Shown here: one piece after another, positions 51,006 to 62,878 of the stretch
How the letters are laid out: every line of letters starts with the position of its first letter
Position numbering within the stretch: the first letter of the stretch is position 1
Assembly: GCA_946894095.1 (NCBI GenBank)
Contig: OX335652.1
Location: forward strand, 16,701,001-16,765,000
From: Incurvaria masculella
Lineage: Eukaryota; Arthropoda; Insecta; Lepidoptera; Incurvariidae
Direction: 5' to 3'
DNA length: 64,000 nucleotides
Notes under the pieces: generated by a model
The model's database searches: none
What the model was told of the DNA's origin: nothing
The model's input: the letters and a program-made list of their open reading frames with translations, nothing else
Position numbers and translations under genes: made by a program

Positions 51006-52085
51006 TAAGTGGGATGGCATATAAGCTGAAGTTTCATGCAGATATTAGCGCGGCTTCAAATTTATCCATTTACAAGCGGCGCGGAAGGTCATTGAAGTCG
51101 TTGCTATCTACGCGACGTCTTTATACACAAACCATATTTTTGAAATAAGAAATGTCAATATCATCTTCATGTTTTTGCCGACGGGTCTGTTGGGCAAGGA
51201 TCGCGATAAAAGTGAGTAAGAGGCAAATACAGAGAATACTTTTTTCGCCAAACTCGTCTCTAAAGCTAGCTGGTCTACTCTATGCAGTTTTATTTTAATT
51301 AAGCGGTATTGTTTTTAATTAAATAATAATGCATTAGAGTTTCTAATTACTCACCATGCACGTACGTCTTTCCGTATAGACGCATTGTAACTTATTGATT
51401 TTTAAAGCTTTTCGGCGAATATTGACTATTACATGGATGTTATTGAAAAACCAACAGAAATGAATTGCAAATTTTTTGCTACGTGTATCTCCGACGATTG
51501 TTAAACAAATAAGAAATGGCGTATTCCATCGAGTTGGATTTCATTGAGTAGGTATTTTAAAAACCATTCAATAGGCATGACATTATTTTTTAGTTACATC
51601 GTTACAGAGAGTTGTGCTTTAAAAATAAAATAAAATCCGTTCCCAGAAACTAATGGGCGTCTCTGTCGAGGGACCAAAGTTGCTCGCAACGGTCATACAC
51701 ATCACCTTCGTGAAACCACGCTCAGCGAGGCATCATGACCGCCTATTTTCGGACAATTCAAGAGATATAAAGCTTATTTACACTGCGTTTCAAGACTCCC
51801 ATGTTGCCGGTATGTGGCACTCGCAGGCAGATAGTTTCATACTCTGACAGTGCCCCAGAGAGTAAATGTGAGTTTTCAAAAGCCTAATGTCACCCACGAA
51901 AGTGTACTCTTGTTATCTGCGGCATTTGCTTGGGGAACAGATGAAGAATACGGACGGCTAAAATAGGTAAAATTGTATTGAGACCTTTCCTAAAAAATCC
52001 TTTTAACACCTCCTTCACTCTTTTTTTCTGATCCGATTTTGGGATCCCTAACTATGTTTACATTCACTGGACTTAACATCACATG
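51006..52085. other. No confident gene
   Basis: No frame or repeat supported. Confidence 0.4.
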
Positions 52086-52094
52086 AGGCTATAA

Positions 52095-52650
52095 TCCATG
52101 CTGGTTAAGCCATACTTAATCTAGAGGATAAAGCTGAGAAATTGTTTCATGTTATAAATACTTTTGTAAGGTTAAATGATGAACACCTTGGCCACATTCT
52201 TAGTAGTAACCTAAAAGACGACCAGGTATGGCAGTGTCGTTTGCCGGCAATGAAGAGCTATTTACTCGCTAGGCGACTCCAGTTTTGTTCCGTCCAAGTG
52301 AAACACGACGTTCCGTGCCTACTGCTAGGCACTTTACACCAACCGCCTTTGGTCCCGGTAAACGCTTATAACACTCTGAGTGTACATTGCAATGCACTTA
52401 AATGCATATTGGGACTGCCTTGGAGATGTAGCGCGTCTGGTATGTTCTCCGAACACCGACTAGACGACTTCTATGTTATTATGCAGAAGCGGACAGCAGA
52501 GTTTATGGAGCGTATTAATAAATCCGACAATGAAATTATACTTGCTTATACTCGTCGGCGGTTTTCTATAAATGAAGTGATTGTAGAATTCAAATGTTAG
52601 GTAATAATTTTGATTTTGGAATTGATTTGAATTGAACATCTATTTTTACA
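52095..52650 (+). pseudogene. LINE reverse-transcriptase C-terminal fragment (second lineage)
   Basis: The frame to 52600 ends ALKCILGLPWRCSASGMFSE, DDFYVIMQKRTAEFMERI, a C-terminal block (GLP-x2-CSAS-MF-x-E ... RKR) common to a separate group of insect LINEs. The tail is TTTTGATTTTGGAATTGATTTG. 5' truncated. Confidence 0.7.
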
Positions 52651-52719
52651 TTTCAATATTTTTAGATATTATAGAATTGTGGGTGTAAATGCCTGAAGTA
52701 AACTATTTTATTATTATTA

Positions 52720-53215
52720 TACCTAATTTAATCGGTGTCGACGTATAACCTTAACTTCGAACCCCATATCCAGGATATAGCCAAGCTGGCCTCAAAAAAG
52801 CTGGGAGTCCTTAACAAGGTTGCCTTAGTATTTTATACCGCACCAAAAACTTCGGCGCATAATATGGTATTACGTGGAGTATTGTTCGCATCTGTGGGAC
52901 GGTACAGCTAAGTACCTGCTTGGCTCCTTGGACTAGATACAGGGCCGTGTTTTTAGTCGACCCCGAGGTATTTTATAATACAGAGACTCTCCAGCTCTGA
53001 AGAATAGATTTATGTGTCTTATCGTCTGTACCACAGACAATGCTCTTCTTAACTGCATAACACCATCCATTTGTATTGGATATATAATCTGGCAGGGAAT
53101 GCACCCATTTACAGTCGACATTTCTCAAATTAGAACCAACCAATACGGCAAATCCTTTTTTTTATCAGTACAACACTATGGAATATTTAGTTATTTACAC
53201 AAAATACCTTAAACA
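52720..53215 (+). pseudogene. Jockey/R1-like LINE C-terminal fragment
   Basis: Piecewise translation gives NLNFEPHIQDIAKLASKKLG, LWDGTAKYLLGSLD, then HPFTVDISQIRTNQYGKSFF, the thumb and extreme C-terminus. Several frameshifts. Same family as 16655-17044 and 18030-18180. Confidence 0.65.
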
Positions 53216-53237
53216 TGCTATAAAGAATGACCCGGAC

Positions 53238-53355
53238 AGTCGGCATGGTTTTCGCAGCCCCTTAGAAAGTTATGAAGCCCCTTGGACGTCTTCGGGCACC
53301 TTCGCAGCCCCTCCGAAAGTTCAATAGCCCCGTGGGCGTCTTCGGGCATCCTTTT
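53238..53355 (+). repeat. Two-unit minisatellite, about 57 bp
   Basis: TTCGCAGCCCCTTAGAAAGTT ... GGACGTCTTCGGGCACC is followed by TTCGCAGCCCCTCCGAAAGTT ... GGGCGTCTTCGGGCATCC. A related single unit occurs at 5915-5975. Confidence 0.7.
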
Positions 53356-53732
53356 GAGCGCCGGATGTACGCCATATAACGTGCCATACATTAAAATAAC
53401 CTAACAAAGTTGCACTTTCGGGATCATGCGATCCCAGGTCAGATTTTTTTGCGTTGACTCTTCTGACTTTACGATCATCGTAAAGGTGAAGCATGGTGTT
53501 AAAACTGCCACCACCTCCCGCTGTTTTACAGCCTGAATTTTGTTTAGAGCTTTCGCCTGTAAGGCAGAAACAACTGCATGTGGTGCAGAACGACGGGGAA
53601 AGAACTGAACTCGAAACTGATTCGTGCGGAGGCAGCGAGCTAGCCCAACACTTCTGTAGGTAGTTTGCTTACGAATTCGGCAACATCGAATGTTTGTTGC
53701 ACTATGTAAATAGCGTCTTTTGAAGGTCTTAC

Positions 53733-54080
53733 TTGTCGTCGGAATTCGCGGAAATCAGAAGCCTTATTCTGCTAATTGATAACTGCGCGCGTTATTTTTG
53801 TGTTTTTTTTGTGTTTCGTGCGAAATGGTATTCTACTAGCGCAGTTTGCACAACGCATGCGCAAACTCGTAACGCGCGCTCATGTTCTCGTGGGCCGTGT
53901 GTTTTGCCGAATACTTGCGGTTTTGAGAATTCTATTTGTCAAATTCGGAGCATCGCATCGCCGAGCTTCGAATATCACTTTTCTACATTACGTTAGCATA
54001 TCGCTGTCTCTTTCTTTTCGTATGTCATATTTGAGTGAGAAAATAACTGTCAAAATCGTGACAGGTTATTTTACCCTGTA
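53733..54080. promoter_or_regulatory. CG-rich promoter-like region with NRF-1-type palindrome
   Basis: CG dinucleotides are denser than in the surroundings. CGCATGCGCA at 53854-53863 fits the palindromic NRF-1/Ewg site (known consensus YGCGCAYGCGCR, one side imperfect). I cannot link it to an exon. Confidence 0.3.
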
Positions 54081-54282
54081 GGCGGCGCGCAAGACAAACC
54101 ACTCCATAGACAATAACAAAACGCGTGTGTGAATTAGCTGAATACCGATTTTTGGAAACCGCACTCGAAACATAGCGTGTTATGTTTGACGGAAACATAA
54201 CTTATACGTAATGGTTTGAAATTGGACAAATAGCAGAATCGGGCTTCTGTAGTAAGCGAATTCTTATGTTTTATTAAACTGA

Positions 54283-54440
54283 CTAGGTGAGGTACCAGGC
54301 ACCGCTCTGGTTATTGTCGTTGCGGACGACATGTCGGATGGATGGATGTCGGCAGAATTATTTCTACCGGAAAACTGAAACGGCCATGCGTACAACTCAC
54401 CAAAGTTTCATCATAATCAGATGCACACACTGAACAAAGA
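54283..54440 (-). mobile_element. Diverged Helitron-like 3' end
   Basis: CTAGGTGAGGTACCAGGC and CGCTCTGGTTA match the end of 29161-29952. Confidence 0.4.
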
Positions 54441-54446
54441 AACATA

Positions 54447-54718
54447 TTTTTTTTAGGGTTCCGTACCCAAAGGGTGAAAACGGAACCCTATTACCAAGGC
54501 TCCGCTGTCCGTCTATCCGCCTGTCACAGGGCTGTATCTCATGAAACTTAATATGTAGGCAGCTGAAATTTTCACAGAGTGTGTATTTATTTCGCCGCTG
54601 TACAAAGAAATATGTAAAATAATAAATAATACAAAATAAAGAACGTATTTTTTTTTCAATCTTGTATGATGGTACGGAACCCTTCGTGTGCGAATCCGAC
54701 TCTTACTTGGCCTTTTTT
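54447..54718 (+). mobile_element. GGGTTCCGTACCC-family repeat
   Basis: Forward copy, nearly complete. Confidence 0.85.
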
Positions 54719-55115
54719 AAATTAAGATAAGTGTGCCCCACAATAATTTTTGCTAGTAATTTATGACCCGCCAATGATTATATCATTCTTTTCAAAGAGC
54801 GTTCATACCTCGCTTATCAAACTGCACAGTGCGCTTAGTTTATGTATTTACCGACGAAATGGCCTTTGTATATAACGTACACTAGTTCATTGTCACAAGC
54901 TGCGTGCGCTATCGCCGGCAGCACTGCATCGTGCCTTTGTTGGGAAAAACAATAGGCAGCAGTTTAAAGCTGTTCGACCGGTTTTGGGGCTTATAAACTC
55001 TCGGCAAAAGCTGGTTAACATCATTCAATAAAATTGTTTCACCCCAGTGTATTCAAATCGTATTTCATAATTAGGGATCAAGAGAGCGATACATAAATAT
55101 ATCGCGTTTATTCCA
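54719..55115. other. No confident feature
   Basis: Nothing supported. Confidence 0.4.
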
Positions 55116-55412
55116 TTTTTAGGGTTACGTTCCCAAAGGGTACCACGGAACCCTATTACTAAGCACTCGCTGTCCGTCCGTCCGTTCGTCCGTCTGTAAA
55201 AGGACTGTATCTCATAAACCGTAATAGGTAGGCAGCTGAAATTTTTACAGAGTTTGTATATATTTTGCCGCTATTACAACAATAAAAATAATAAAATTAA
55301 AAAGCAACAAAAATTAAAGTCCCATACAAAAAACGCGATTTTTTGTGTTAAATTTTGTATGATGGTACGGAACCCTTCGTGTGCGCATCTGACTCGCACT
55401 TGGCCGGTTTTA
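55116..55412 (+). mobile_element. GGGTTCCGTACCC-family repeat
   Basis: Forward copy, both ends present. Confidence 0.85.
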
Positions 55413-55417
55413 ACGTC

Positions 55418-56050
55418 AAATGAAATGAAATGAAATATTTATTATGTTACAATTATGGTCTTGACAGTACATTTCCAAAATTTGCGTATTACCGCGTACA
55501 AAATTATACCTAAAAATAAGACACAATTAATAAGAAATAAAAAATTACTATCTGACATTATTTAAAATCAAAAAATTCTTCGACACTGTAATAACTTTTT
55601 TCTATGAGCCACTTAGGCATACAAGTTTATCCTAAATTTTAAATATGGCAATTGTCTCAGTGTCTCTGGTATATGGTTATATGTTATATGTCTCTGGTAT
55701 AAGCAGTGGTTCCGTACCGCTGAGGGCCGGGAGGACTGGAGAAGGATTGGAGAGGCGTATGTCCAGCAGTGGACGCAAACACGCTGACTGACTGACTGAC
55801 TGTACACACTTTTTTTAAATAGTGCTAGCTTTGTGTTTGGAAGGGTAAGATTATGCCCCGACCGTGTGTTATAGCAATGATTGGAGCTTACTAAATTGAA
55901 ATAATGTTGATTTCTTTTCACAAAATTACATATTTCATAAATATACAAGCAGGGAAACGGCATTATATTTAACTCTTTAAAAAGAGGTCGGCAACTATCG
56001 AAATAAACTGCACCACAAACAGAGCGAATGATTTTTTTTTGCATCTTCAA
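55418..56050 (-). pseudogene. LINE 3' end with an RTE tail inserted
   Basis: On the minus strand KMQKKIIRSVCGAVYFDSCR, PLFKELNIMP and CLYIYEICNFVKRN align with IQKKCIRAICQAQPLDSCK, PLFKKLYLLT and CMYIYEICIFVKKN of the LINE at 20.2 kb. The ORF is split by 55690-55802. The 3' tail is an ATGAA repeat at 55418-55438. Confidence 0.75.
55690..55802 (+). mobile_element. RTE-type LINE 3' terminus
   Basis: The forward frame reads WFRTAEGREDWRRIGEAYV, then QQWTQTR and a stop, followed by GACT repeats. This is the typical end of RTE-type ORFs in Lepidoptera with a short tandem tail (recognised from family knowledge). Extremely 5' truncated, inserted into another LINE. Confidence 0.65.
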
Positions 56051-56100
56051 TACTCTGTCTGTATTAGTTGCGTTACCCCAAAGTCAGTGAAGCCGTTATA

Positions 56101-56214
56101 AAAAAAACAGAAGGTCCTGGCATAGTCCTTCGGAAATGAGGTGTATTGGGCTAATATTATGACGGTAGTTGTATGGTACTAGCCATCCGTGTCATTTGTC
56201 ATTAGAAAAACCTC
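56101..56214 (+). mobile_element. SINE 3' part
   Basis: AAGGTCCTGGCATAGTCC, GTGTATTGGGCTAATAT and TAGCCATCCGTGTCA match the 3' third of the SINE at 57206. Confidence 0.75.
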
Positions 56215-56953
56215 GGCAGCATAGGGAGGCTTCAACCTGTAATAATAATCCAGCCACGTGGAGGGCGCTTCCAGGTTCAAGGAAGACCTTCTATTGTTAA
56301 GATATGGAAAATGAAATATTTTGAAGGCTTAATGAACACCCGAAAATCATAACTTCTTTCGTTTATTAGTAGCACAAAGAAAGTAAATTATAATATCCTA
56401 GACCGCAATTTTTAGAGTAATTAATTAATTTAGCTTTCCCGCTAATCAAGTCGGCACGTAAATATTCCTATTATTATTATAGGATACACAAATTACCCCT
56501 ATCGACCGCAGGCAGGGCCTTCTTTTCAATTTCCCTCTACAATTCCGGTGCGTAGGCTGTTTTTTACACTTTGCTTTTTTTGTATACTTTCGTAGAAACA
56601 AAAACTTCATTAGAGATAAAAATAACCAATTTTCTCTAAGTAACCCTAGGAGTGTACGATGTATCTGCTTTTAACTTATTTCCATTTCTTTTTTTTTCAA
56701 GAAACATTTTAGACGATTAGGAAAATTTATTCAAGGTTCAAATTGATCAAAGGATTATTGAAAAGGTGTAATCCTCAGCTCAAAAAAGGGAAGAAGATTT
56801 GCCATCTTGACGCCTATGCGCTGTTGTCAATTTTACAAAAATACCAAACCTACTTATATTTATACAGTCGCAGATAAATTACATGTACAGGGATGTCAGT
56901 GGAGGGAGGTATGGTCCAAACGTTAACCAATCTTGACACATTTAGATTAAAAA
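56215..56953. other. No confident feature
   Basis: Nothing supported. Confidence 0.4.
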
Positions 56954-57205
56954 AATTGGTAACTGTTTGTTGTACGGCTTAAACAAATTCGTCCCTCCCA
57001 TACATTTTATGTGTAGGTGTTAACAAAAAATTATGAAGATAACGAATTTATTTAAGACGTACCACAAAATGGTACCTTTTTGCTCCAAATAGGCCAAGTA
57101 ATACGTGGTTAACGTTTGGACCGCGTTAACACTCTGAATACATATCATAGCAGACGTATTAAAGGGTTTGTGTGGGTAAAAACTGACTTGGCAAACGCAT
57201 TTCGA

Positions 57206-57612
57206 GCGGCTCGTAGCCTAGTGGCGCGGGGACCGGCCTAGAGTACCAGAGGCCCGGGTTCAATACCAACTTGCACCACTGTCTTTCTCTTTCAGAGTTC
57301 GATAAGTGCATTTCGTCACGAATGCGAGCTGCTCCATGGTTCGGAATCCATGTAAAACTGTAGGTCCCCTTCCCCTACTAGGTGGTAGGGTTTAAGCCCG
57401 CCCGGGTTGGTACCATCGCATTGGATGAAAAGATGGTCGAAGCGGCAATGAAAAATTGTCCGTGTTTTCCATCCAGTTCAATGTAGCCGTGCTCATAAAG
57501 GGAAGGTCCTGGCATGGCACCTAATTCCTTCGGGAATGTGGTGTATTGGGCTAATATCATAACGGTAGTTGTGTGGTATTAGCCATCCATGTCAGGTCGC
57601 ATAAAAAAAAAA
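57206..57612 (+). mobile_element. tRNA-headed SINE, reference-quality copy
   Basis: Head AGCGGCTCGTAGCCTAGTGG with box A TAGCCTAGTGG, box B-like GGGTTCAATACC, a body of about 300 bp and the tail GGTATTAGCCATCCATGTCA followed by an A run. The head defines a tRNA-derived polymerase III promoter. The minus frame 57378-57560 is a shadow. Confidence 0.9.
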
Positions 57613-58029
57613 AAAGGAAATTCGCGGGCAATGGCGATATTTAGACTGCGTTGAATACGAACGCGCATCCGGCTTTGCATACAATTATATTCACAATGTT
57701 TCCATACGGTGGAGTCGCGAGTACCACGTACCTACCACATACCACTCCTCCTTCCTTTTCTCGTCTGTGGTGTAAACTCTATGAAACTCAAAACTGATTA
57801 CGTTGGCTGCTATTCATTGCGCAATTCGCAATTATGTCAAAAGGAACTCAACATTATTGCAATCAAAAAGGCTTATTTGTAAGAAAATCCAATAAACTTG
57901 GCATTAAGTCCCTGGGGACGAGATTTTCTATATTATTTTCAATTCAATTCATTTTTAGTGAAGCCTTTTTACCTAAGCTCACCTCTCATAACTTTTTCTT
58001 AACTAAAAAGTACGCAACACGCAATATGT

Positions 58030-58617
58030 TTGAACGCCAGTAAATGTTCACATGTTACTTTTACTCGTAAGAAACTACCTGTGTGTACAAAGTATATCAT
58101 CGAAGGCAATGCTTTAAAGAAAGTTGATACGATTCGTGATTTGGGCATCATATTTGACACTAAATTGAGCTTCATCCCGCACATTAATAATATTATCAAA
58201 AGAGCACTTAAAATGCTAGGTTTTGTAAACAGAAATTGTTATATTTTTAAAAATCCGTTGTCCAAAATCATATTTTATAACGCTTTTGTCCGCAGCATAT
58301 TAGAATATGCTAGCACTATTTGGAATCCGCATTACAAAGTACATACCGAGAGGATCGAAAAAGTTCAAAAAAAGTTTCTATATTACTTATCATACTCGGA
58401 TAAACGTGCTCGTTCACTACCCCATTACCAAGATCGGCTTATACACTATAGTTTAAAAACATACACACCCTCTCTCACACCATACACACACCCTCACACA
58501 ATCTCTCACCATCATATACTAATACAGATGGAGCACAGTCTAATTAGTACAAGAAGTGGAAATCTGCTATTGGCTTATGTTTTCTGCTTTTGTTATTGTA
58601 TAAACTTAACTAAATAA
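58030..58617 (+). pseudogene. Jockey/CR1-type LINE fragment, copy 1
   Basis: An open frame of 195 codons with TIRDLGIIFDTKLSFIPHIN, FVRSILEYASTIWNP and IEKVQKKFLYYL, the ORF2 thumb region. After about residue 140 it turns into low-complexity Thr/Pro/His sequence, so the LINE ends there. Both 5' and 3' ends are missing. Confidence 0.8.
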
Positions 58618-59000
58618 AAAAAAACTTTACTAACAAAAATATGAAAACAGTGCACTCAATAATTAAGATACATGCATCAGCTTGTAGCTGCTAGTGTATA
58701 AAATATATAATAAAGCTTTGTTCATAAAATCTGTTGATTTCCCTAATAAATAAATGAAAATACCCTTTCTTTAGGCTTTCATTTAATAAAATATCCATGA
58801 AGCTTATCAATAATATAATTTCCACAACACTATACATTTTCGCAGAAACGTAAGCGAAACGGTGATCGAGATAAAAGACTGGCGGTATTTTTGGTTGATA
58901 ATTTCTTTTACAATTTTTCGTGACAAAGGGACGACAGCGGACAGAGTTGAAATGAGTTCGCGACGAGATGGACTCCTTTGTCAGGGCGGGGCGGCGGGGT

Positions 59001-59206
59001 TATAAAACCGGCCATGTGCGAACGGGTTCCGTACCATTATACAAGATTTAACATAAAAAACACGTTTTTAATAGGGGGCGGTGAATTTTTATTATATTTA
59101 AATTTTACCTATTATAAATACACACTGTAAAAATGACAGCTGCCTACCTATTACGGTTCATAAGATACGGACGGACGGACAGCGGAGTCTTAGTAATAGG
59201 GTTCTA
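59001..59206 (-). mobile_element. GGGTTCCGTACCC-family repeat, shortened
   Basis: Reversed copy starting exactly where the first duplicated block stops. The CCGT region is short and the start is diverged (GGGTTCTATAACC). Confidence 0.8.
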
Positions 59207-59348
59207 TAACCATGGAATATTGACTCCTGGAGCAGGAAACTTTGTAATAGGAAAATCAGACGCAAAGCTTATTGTAGCTTGTGAGCGTGCTCGCCTTAGA
59301 AACGTTGAAATTGTCATTCCTGTTCAGTTTTATTTAGGAGTTTAGAAA
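59207..59348 (+). other. Possible coding remnant
   Basis: The frame reads GILTPGAGNFVIGKSDAKLI, ERARLRNVEIVIPVQFYLGV and a stop. Protein-like but short; no family recognised. Confidence 0.2.
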
Positions 59349-59427
59349 TGAAAGATGTACTCCATGATGCAGCATTTTATTCTATTTTTTTTTTAATAGA
59401 ATAAAGTGAATGTAATGTAACTAAAGT

Positions 59428-59655
59428 CCAATTTTTCAATCCCGAGATAGTACTTATCCGACTGATATTACAAATTCACGTTGGTCAAAAGACGGATAGT
59501 CATTGCTGGGTAACTGTATCTTCTATCACAATTATCGGACTTTAATTTTACTAATAAACATATGGACTTACTATATCGGCATAAGCAGAAGCGTAAATGA
59601 ATCCGTCGAATAGCTATCTGGATGTTTATTAGATCATTGAAAAATCAGCCCTAAG
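59428..59655 (+). mobile_element. MITE with TAGGGCTGATTT ends, copy 2
   Basis: Same family and orientation as 48163-48363; the right end ATTGAAAAATCAGCCCTAAG is well kept. Confidence 0.7.
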
Positions 59656-59892
59656 CAGCACAAAGTTTGATAGTAAATGTTATAAGTAATCTTATTCAAT
59701 TCATTTTGGTTTTCCACGACTTCACATAATTTTAATCATTTCACTTTACCTTTCATATCACTTTTTTGCTCAATAATATCCAAGAAATGAAGTAATCACT
59801 TACACCATATCGGTAAATTAATCTTTAGTATTTTGTATGGTATCTGACAGTATTAAAATATTTTCGTGTAAACAATGCTCAAATTATCGTTT

Positions 59893-59977
59893 ATTAGGGA
59901 TCCGTACCCAAAGGGTGCCAACGGAACCCTATTACTAAGCCTCCGCTGTCCGTCCGTCCGTCTGTCACAGGGCTGTT
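59893..59977 (+). mobile_element. GGGTTCCGTACCC-family repeat (5' 85 bp)
   Basis: Stops at CACAGGGCTGT, four bases before the second duplicated block begins. Confidence 0.8.
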
Positions 59978-60232
59978 GGTAATTGGTAACTGTTTGTTGT
60001 ACGGCTTAAACAAATTCGTCCCTCCCATACATTTTATGTGTAGGTGTTAACAAAAAATTATGAAGATAACGAATTTATTTAAGACGTACCACAAAATGGT
60101 ACCTTTTTGCTCCAAATAGGCCAAGTAATACGTGGTTAACGTTTGGACCGCGTTAACACTCTGAATACATATCATAGCAGACGTATTAAAGGGTTTGTGT
60201 GGGTAAAAACTGACTTGGCAAACGCATTTCGA

Positions 60233-60639
60233 GCGGCTCGTAGCCTAGTGGCGCGGGGACCGGCCTAGAGTACCAGAGGCCCGGGTTCAATACCAACTTG
60301 CACCACTGTCTTTCTCTTTCAGAGTTCGATAAGTGCATTTCGTCACGAATGCGAGCTGCTCCATGGTTCGGAATCCATGTAAAACTGTAGGTCCCCTTCC
60401 CCTACTAGGTGGTAGGGTTTAAGCCCGCCCGGGTTGGTACCATCGCATTGGATGAAAAGATGGTCGAAGCGGCAATGAAAAATTGTCCGTGTTTTCCATC
60501 CAGTTCAATGTAGCCGTGCTCATAAAGGGAAGGTCCTGGCATGGCACCTAATTCCTTCGGGAATGTGGTGTATTGGGCTAATATCATAACGGTAGTTGTG
60601 TGGTATTAGCCATCCATGTCAGGTCGCATAAAAAAAAAA
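60233..60639 (+). mobile_element. tRNA-headed SINE inside duplicated block 2
   Basis: Copy of 57206-57612 carried along by the duplication, not an independent insertion. Confidence 0.9.
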
Positions 60640-61056
60640 AAAGGAAATTCGCGGGCAATGGCGATATTTAGACTGCGTTGAATACGAACGCGCATCCGGC
60701 TTTGCATACAATTATATTCACAATTTTTCCATACGGTGGAGTCGCGAGTACCACGTACCTACCACATACCACTCCTCCTTCCTTTTCTCGTCTGTGGTGT
60801 AAACTCTATGAAACTCAAAACTGATTACGTTGGCTGCTATTCATTGCGCAATTCGCAATTATGTCAAAAGGAACTCAACATTATTGCAATCAAAAAGGCT
60901 TATTTGTAAGAAAATCCAATAAACTTGGCATTAAGTCCCTGGGGACGAGATTTTCTATATTATTTTCAATTCAATTCATTTTTAGTGAAGCCTTTTTACC
61001 TAAGCTCACCTCTCATAACTTTTTCTTAACTAAAAAGTACGCAACACGCAATATGT

Positions 61057-61644
61057 TTGAACGCCAGTAAATGTTCACATGTTACTTTTACTCGTAAGAA
61101 ACTACCTGTGTGTACAAAGTATATCATCGAAGGCAATGCTTTAAAGAAAGTTGATACGATTCGTGATTTGGGCATCATATTTGACACTAAATTGAGCTTC
61201 ATCCCGCACATTAATAATATTATCAAAAGAGCACTTAAAATGCTAGGTTTTGTAAACAGAAATTGTTATATTTTTAAAAATCCGTTGTCCAAAATCATAT
61301 TTTATAACGCTTTTGTCCGCAGCATATTAGAATATGCTAGCACTATTTGGAATCCGCATTACAAAGTACATACCGAGAGGATCGAAAAAGTTCAAAAAAA
61401 GTTTCTATATTACTTATCATACTCGGATAAACGTGCTCGTTCACTACCCCATTACCAAGATCGGCTTATACACTATAGTTTAAAAACATACACACCCTCT
61501 CTCACACCATACACACACCCTCACACAATCTCTCACCATCATATACTAATACAGATGGAGCACAGTCTAATTAGTACAAGAAGTGGAAATCTGCTATTGG
61601 CTTATGTTTTCTGCTTTTGTTATTGTATAAACTTAACTAAATAA
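61057..61644 (+). pseudogene. Jockey/CR1-type LINE fragment, copy 2
   Basis: Identical frame to 58030-58617, carried by the duplication. Confidence 0.8.
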
Positions 61645-62027
61645 AAAAAAACTTTACTAACAAAAATATGAAAACAGTGCACTCAATAATTAAGATACAT
61701 GCATCAGCTTGTAGCTGCTAGTGTATAAAATATATAATAAAGCTTTGTTCATAAAATCTGTTGATTTCCCTAATAAATAAATGAAAATACCCTTTCTTTA
61801 GGCTTTCATTTAATAAAATATCCATGAAGCTTATCAATAATATAATTTCCACAACACTATACATTTTCGCAGAAACGTAAGCGAAACGGTGATCGAGATA
61901 AAAGACTGGCGGTATTTTTGGTTGATAATTTCTTTTACAATTTTTCGTGACAAAGGGACGACAGCGGACAGAGTTGAAATGAGTTCGCGACGAGATGGAC
62001 TCCTTTGTCAGGGCGGGGCGGCGGGGT

Positions 62028-62527
62028 GGGGGGGGGGGAGGTTAAGGCGGCGGCGGCGATTGCTCGGCTGCCAGGGCGGGCGGAACGCTACGGGCGTCAT
62101 TATTGATAAATAAAAGGCTGCAATTGACACTCTGCTTAGATGCCCTATTCATGGGACTTTTTATTTTTTTCACTTGTAATTTTAGTCATGAAAAAGACGC
62201 TAATTATATAATAGTATCGGAACACATTTTTTAAGGCACTATTAATTGGTTTCCACGCTTTTGAAGGGGCCTTAAAGGCTTTTTTACGAGCCACAAAAAC
62301 GACTTTGATGTTTTTTTGTGTAGTGATGTGTCGACCCGCGTATGGGCCGGTACTGGGCTATTTTACTCGCAATTTCGAGTTCGAGTAATTCGGTCAAGTG
62401 GCCGTTTTAGTATTGCTGTATCTAACACGCCTGTGTAATTAGTGTTCACAAACACAAGCTACGAATTCAAATTGACTGTTGCTGGATAGATGGAATCGGT
62501 GGATAGCGCTGTTATCGAGATTAAGCT
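62028..62527. other. GC-rich patch, then unassigned sequence
   Basis: A poly-G run and GGC repeats lie at 62027-62100. The frame 61889-62113 crosses the duplication edge and is not a convincing gene. The rest shows nothing. Confidence 0.4.
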
Positions 62528-62878
62528 CGGCCCGTAAGGATCAGAAAATTTCGCCTCCCATACAAACGTAGTTTACTAATAATGTAAAAACCACTGTTCC
62601 AACTTACTTGATATTTGATATCTAATATTAGGCTACAAATATCTGTGTCTGCATGTCTTTTATTTTTCGATAAATGTATTCTGAGTCAAACCACAGAGAA
62701 AACAAAATTCGTATGAAGATTTTCTTTTTGCTTTAATTTACTACAAAAAAAAAACAAAAGCGTGCAGACACAGATATTTGTTACCTGATATTAGATAATA
62801 AATATTAATTTAATTGGAATAGCGGTTTCCAAATGATTAGTAAACTACGTTTGTATGGGGAGCATAGCTTACGGGCCG
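62528..62878 (-). mobile_element. MITE with CGGCCCGTAAG ends, copy 2
   Basis: Inverted partner of 14549-14909, with the same interior order read on the opposite strand. Confidence 0.75.

Larger units (their letters stand above)
56954..59000 (+). repeat. 2,047-bp duplicated block, copy 1
   Basis: Repeated in the same orientation at 59981-62027 with a constant offset of 3,027 bp. The only difference I found is one base (G at about 57699, T in the other copy). It contains a SINE and a LINE fragment. Confidence 0.95.
59981..62027 (+). repeat. 2,047-bp duplicated block, copy 2
   Basis: Direct-orientation partner of 56954-59000. Past 62027 the sequence continues into a G run and GGCGGCGGC-rich DNA that copy 1 lacks. 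Confidence 0.95.

Noticed and set aside
57206..57275. Possible tRNA gene
   Set aside because: A and B boxes are present but no cloverleaf closes, and the same head starts several SINE copies.
57834..58043. 69-codon frame, seen again at 60861
   Set aside because: It is repeated only because the whole 2-kb block is duplicated; it overlaps the LINE fragment and has no coding support.
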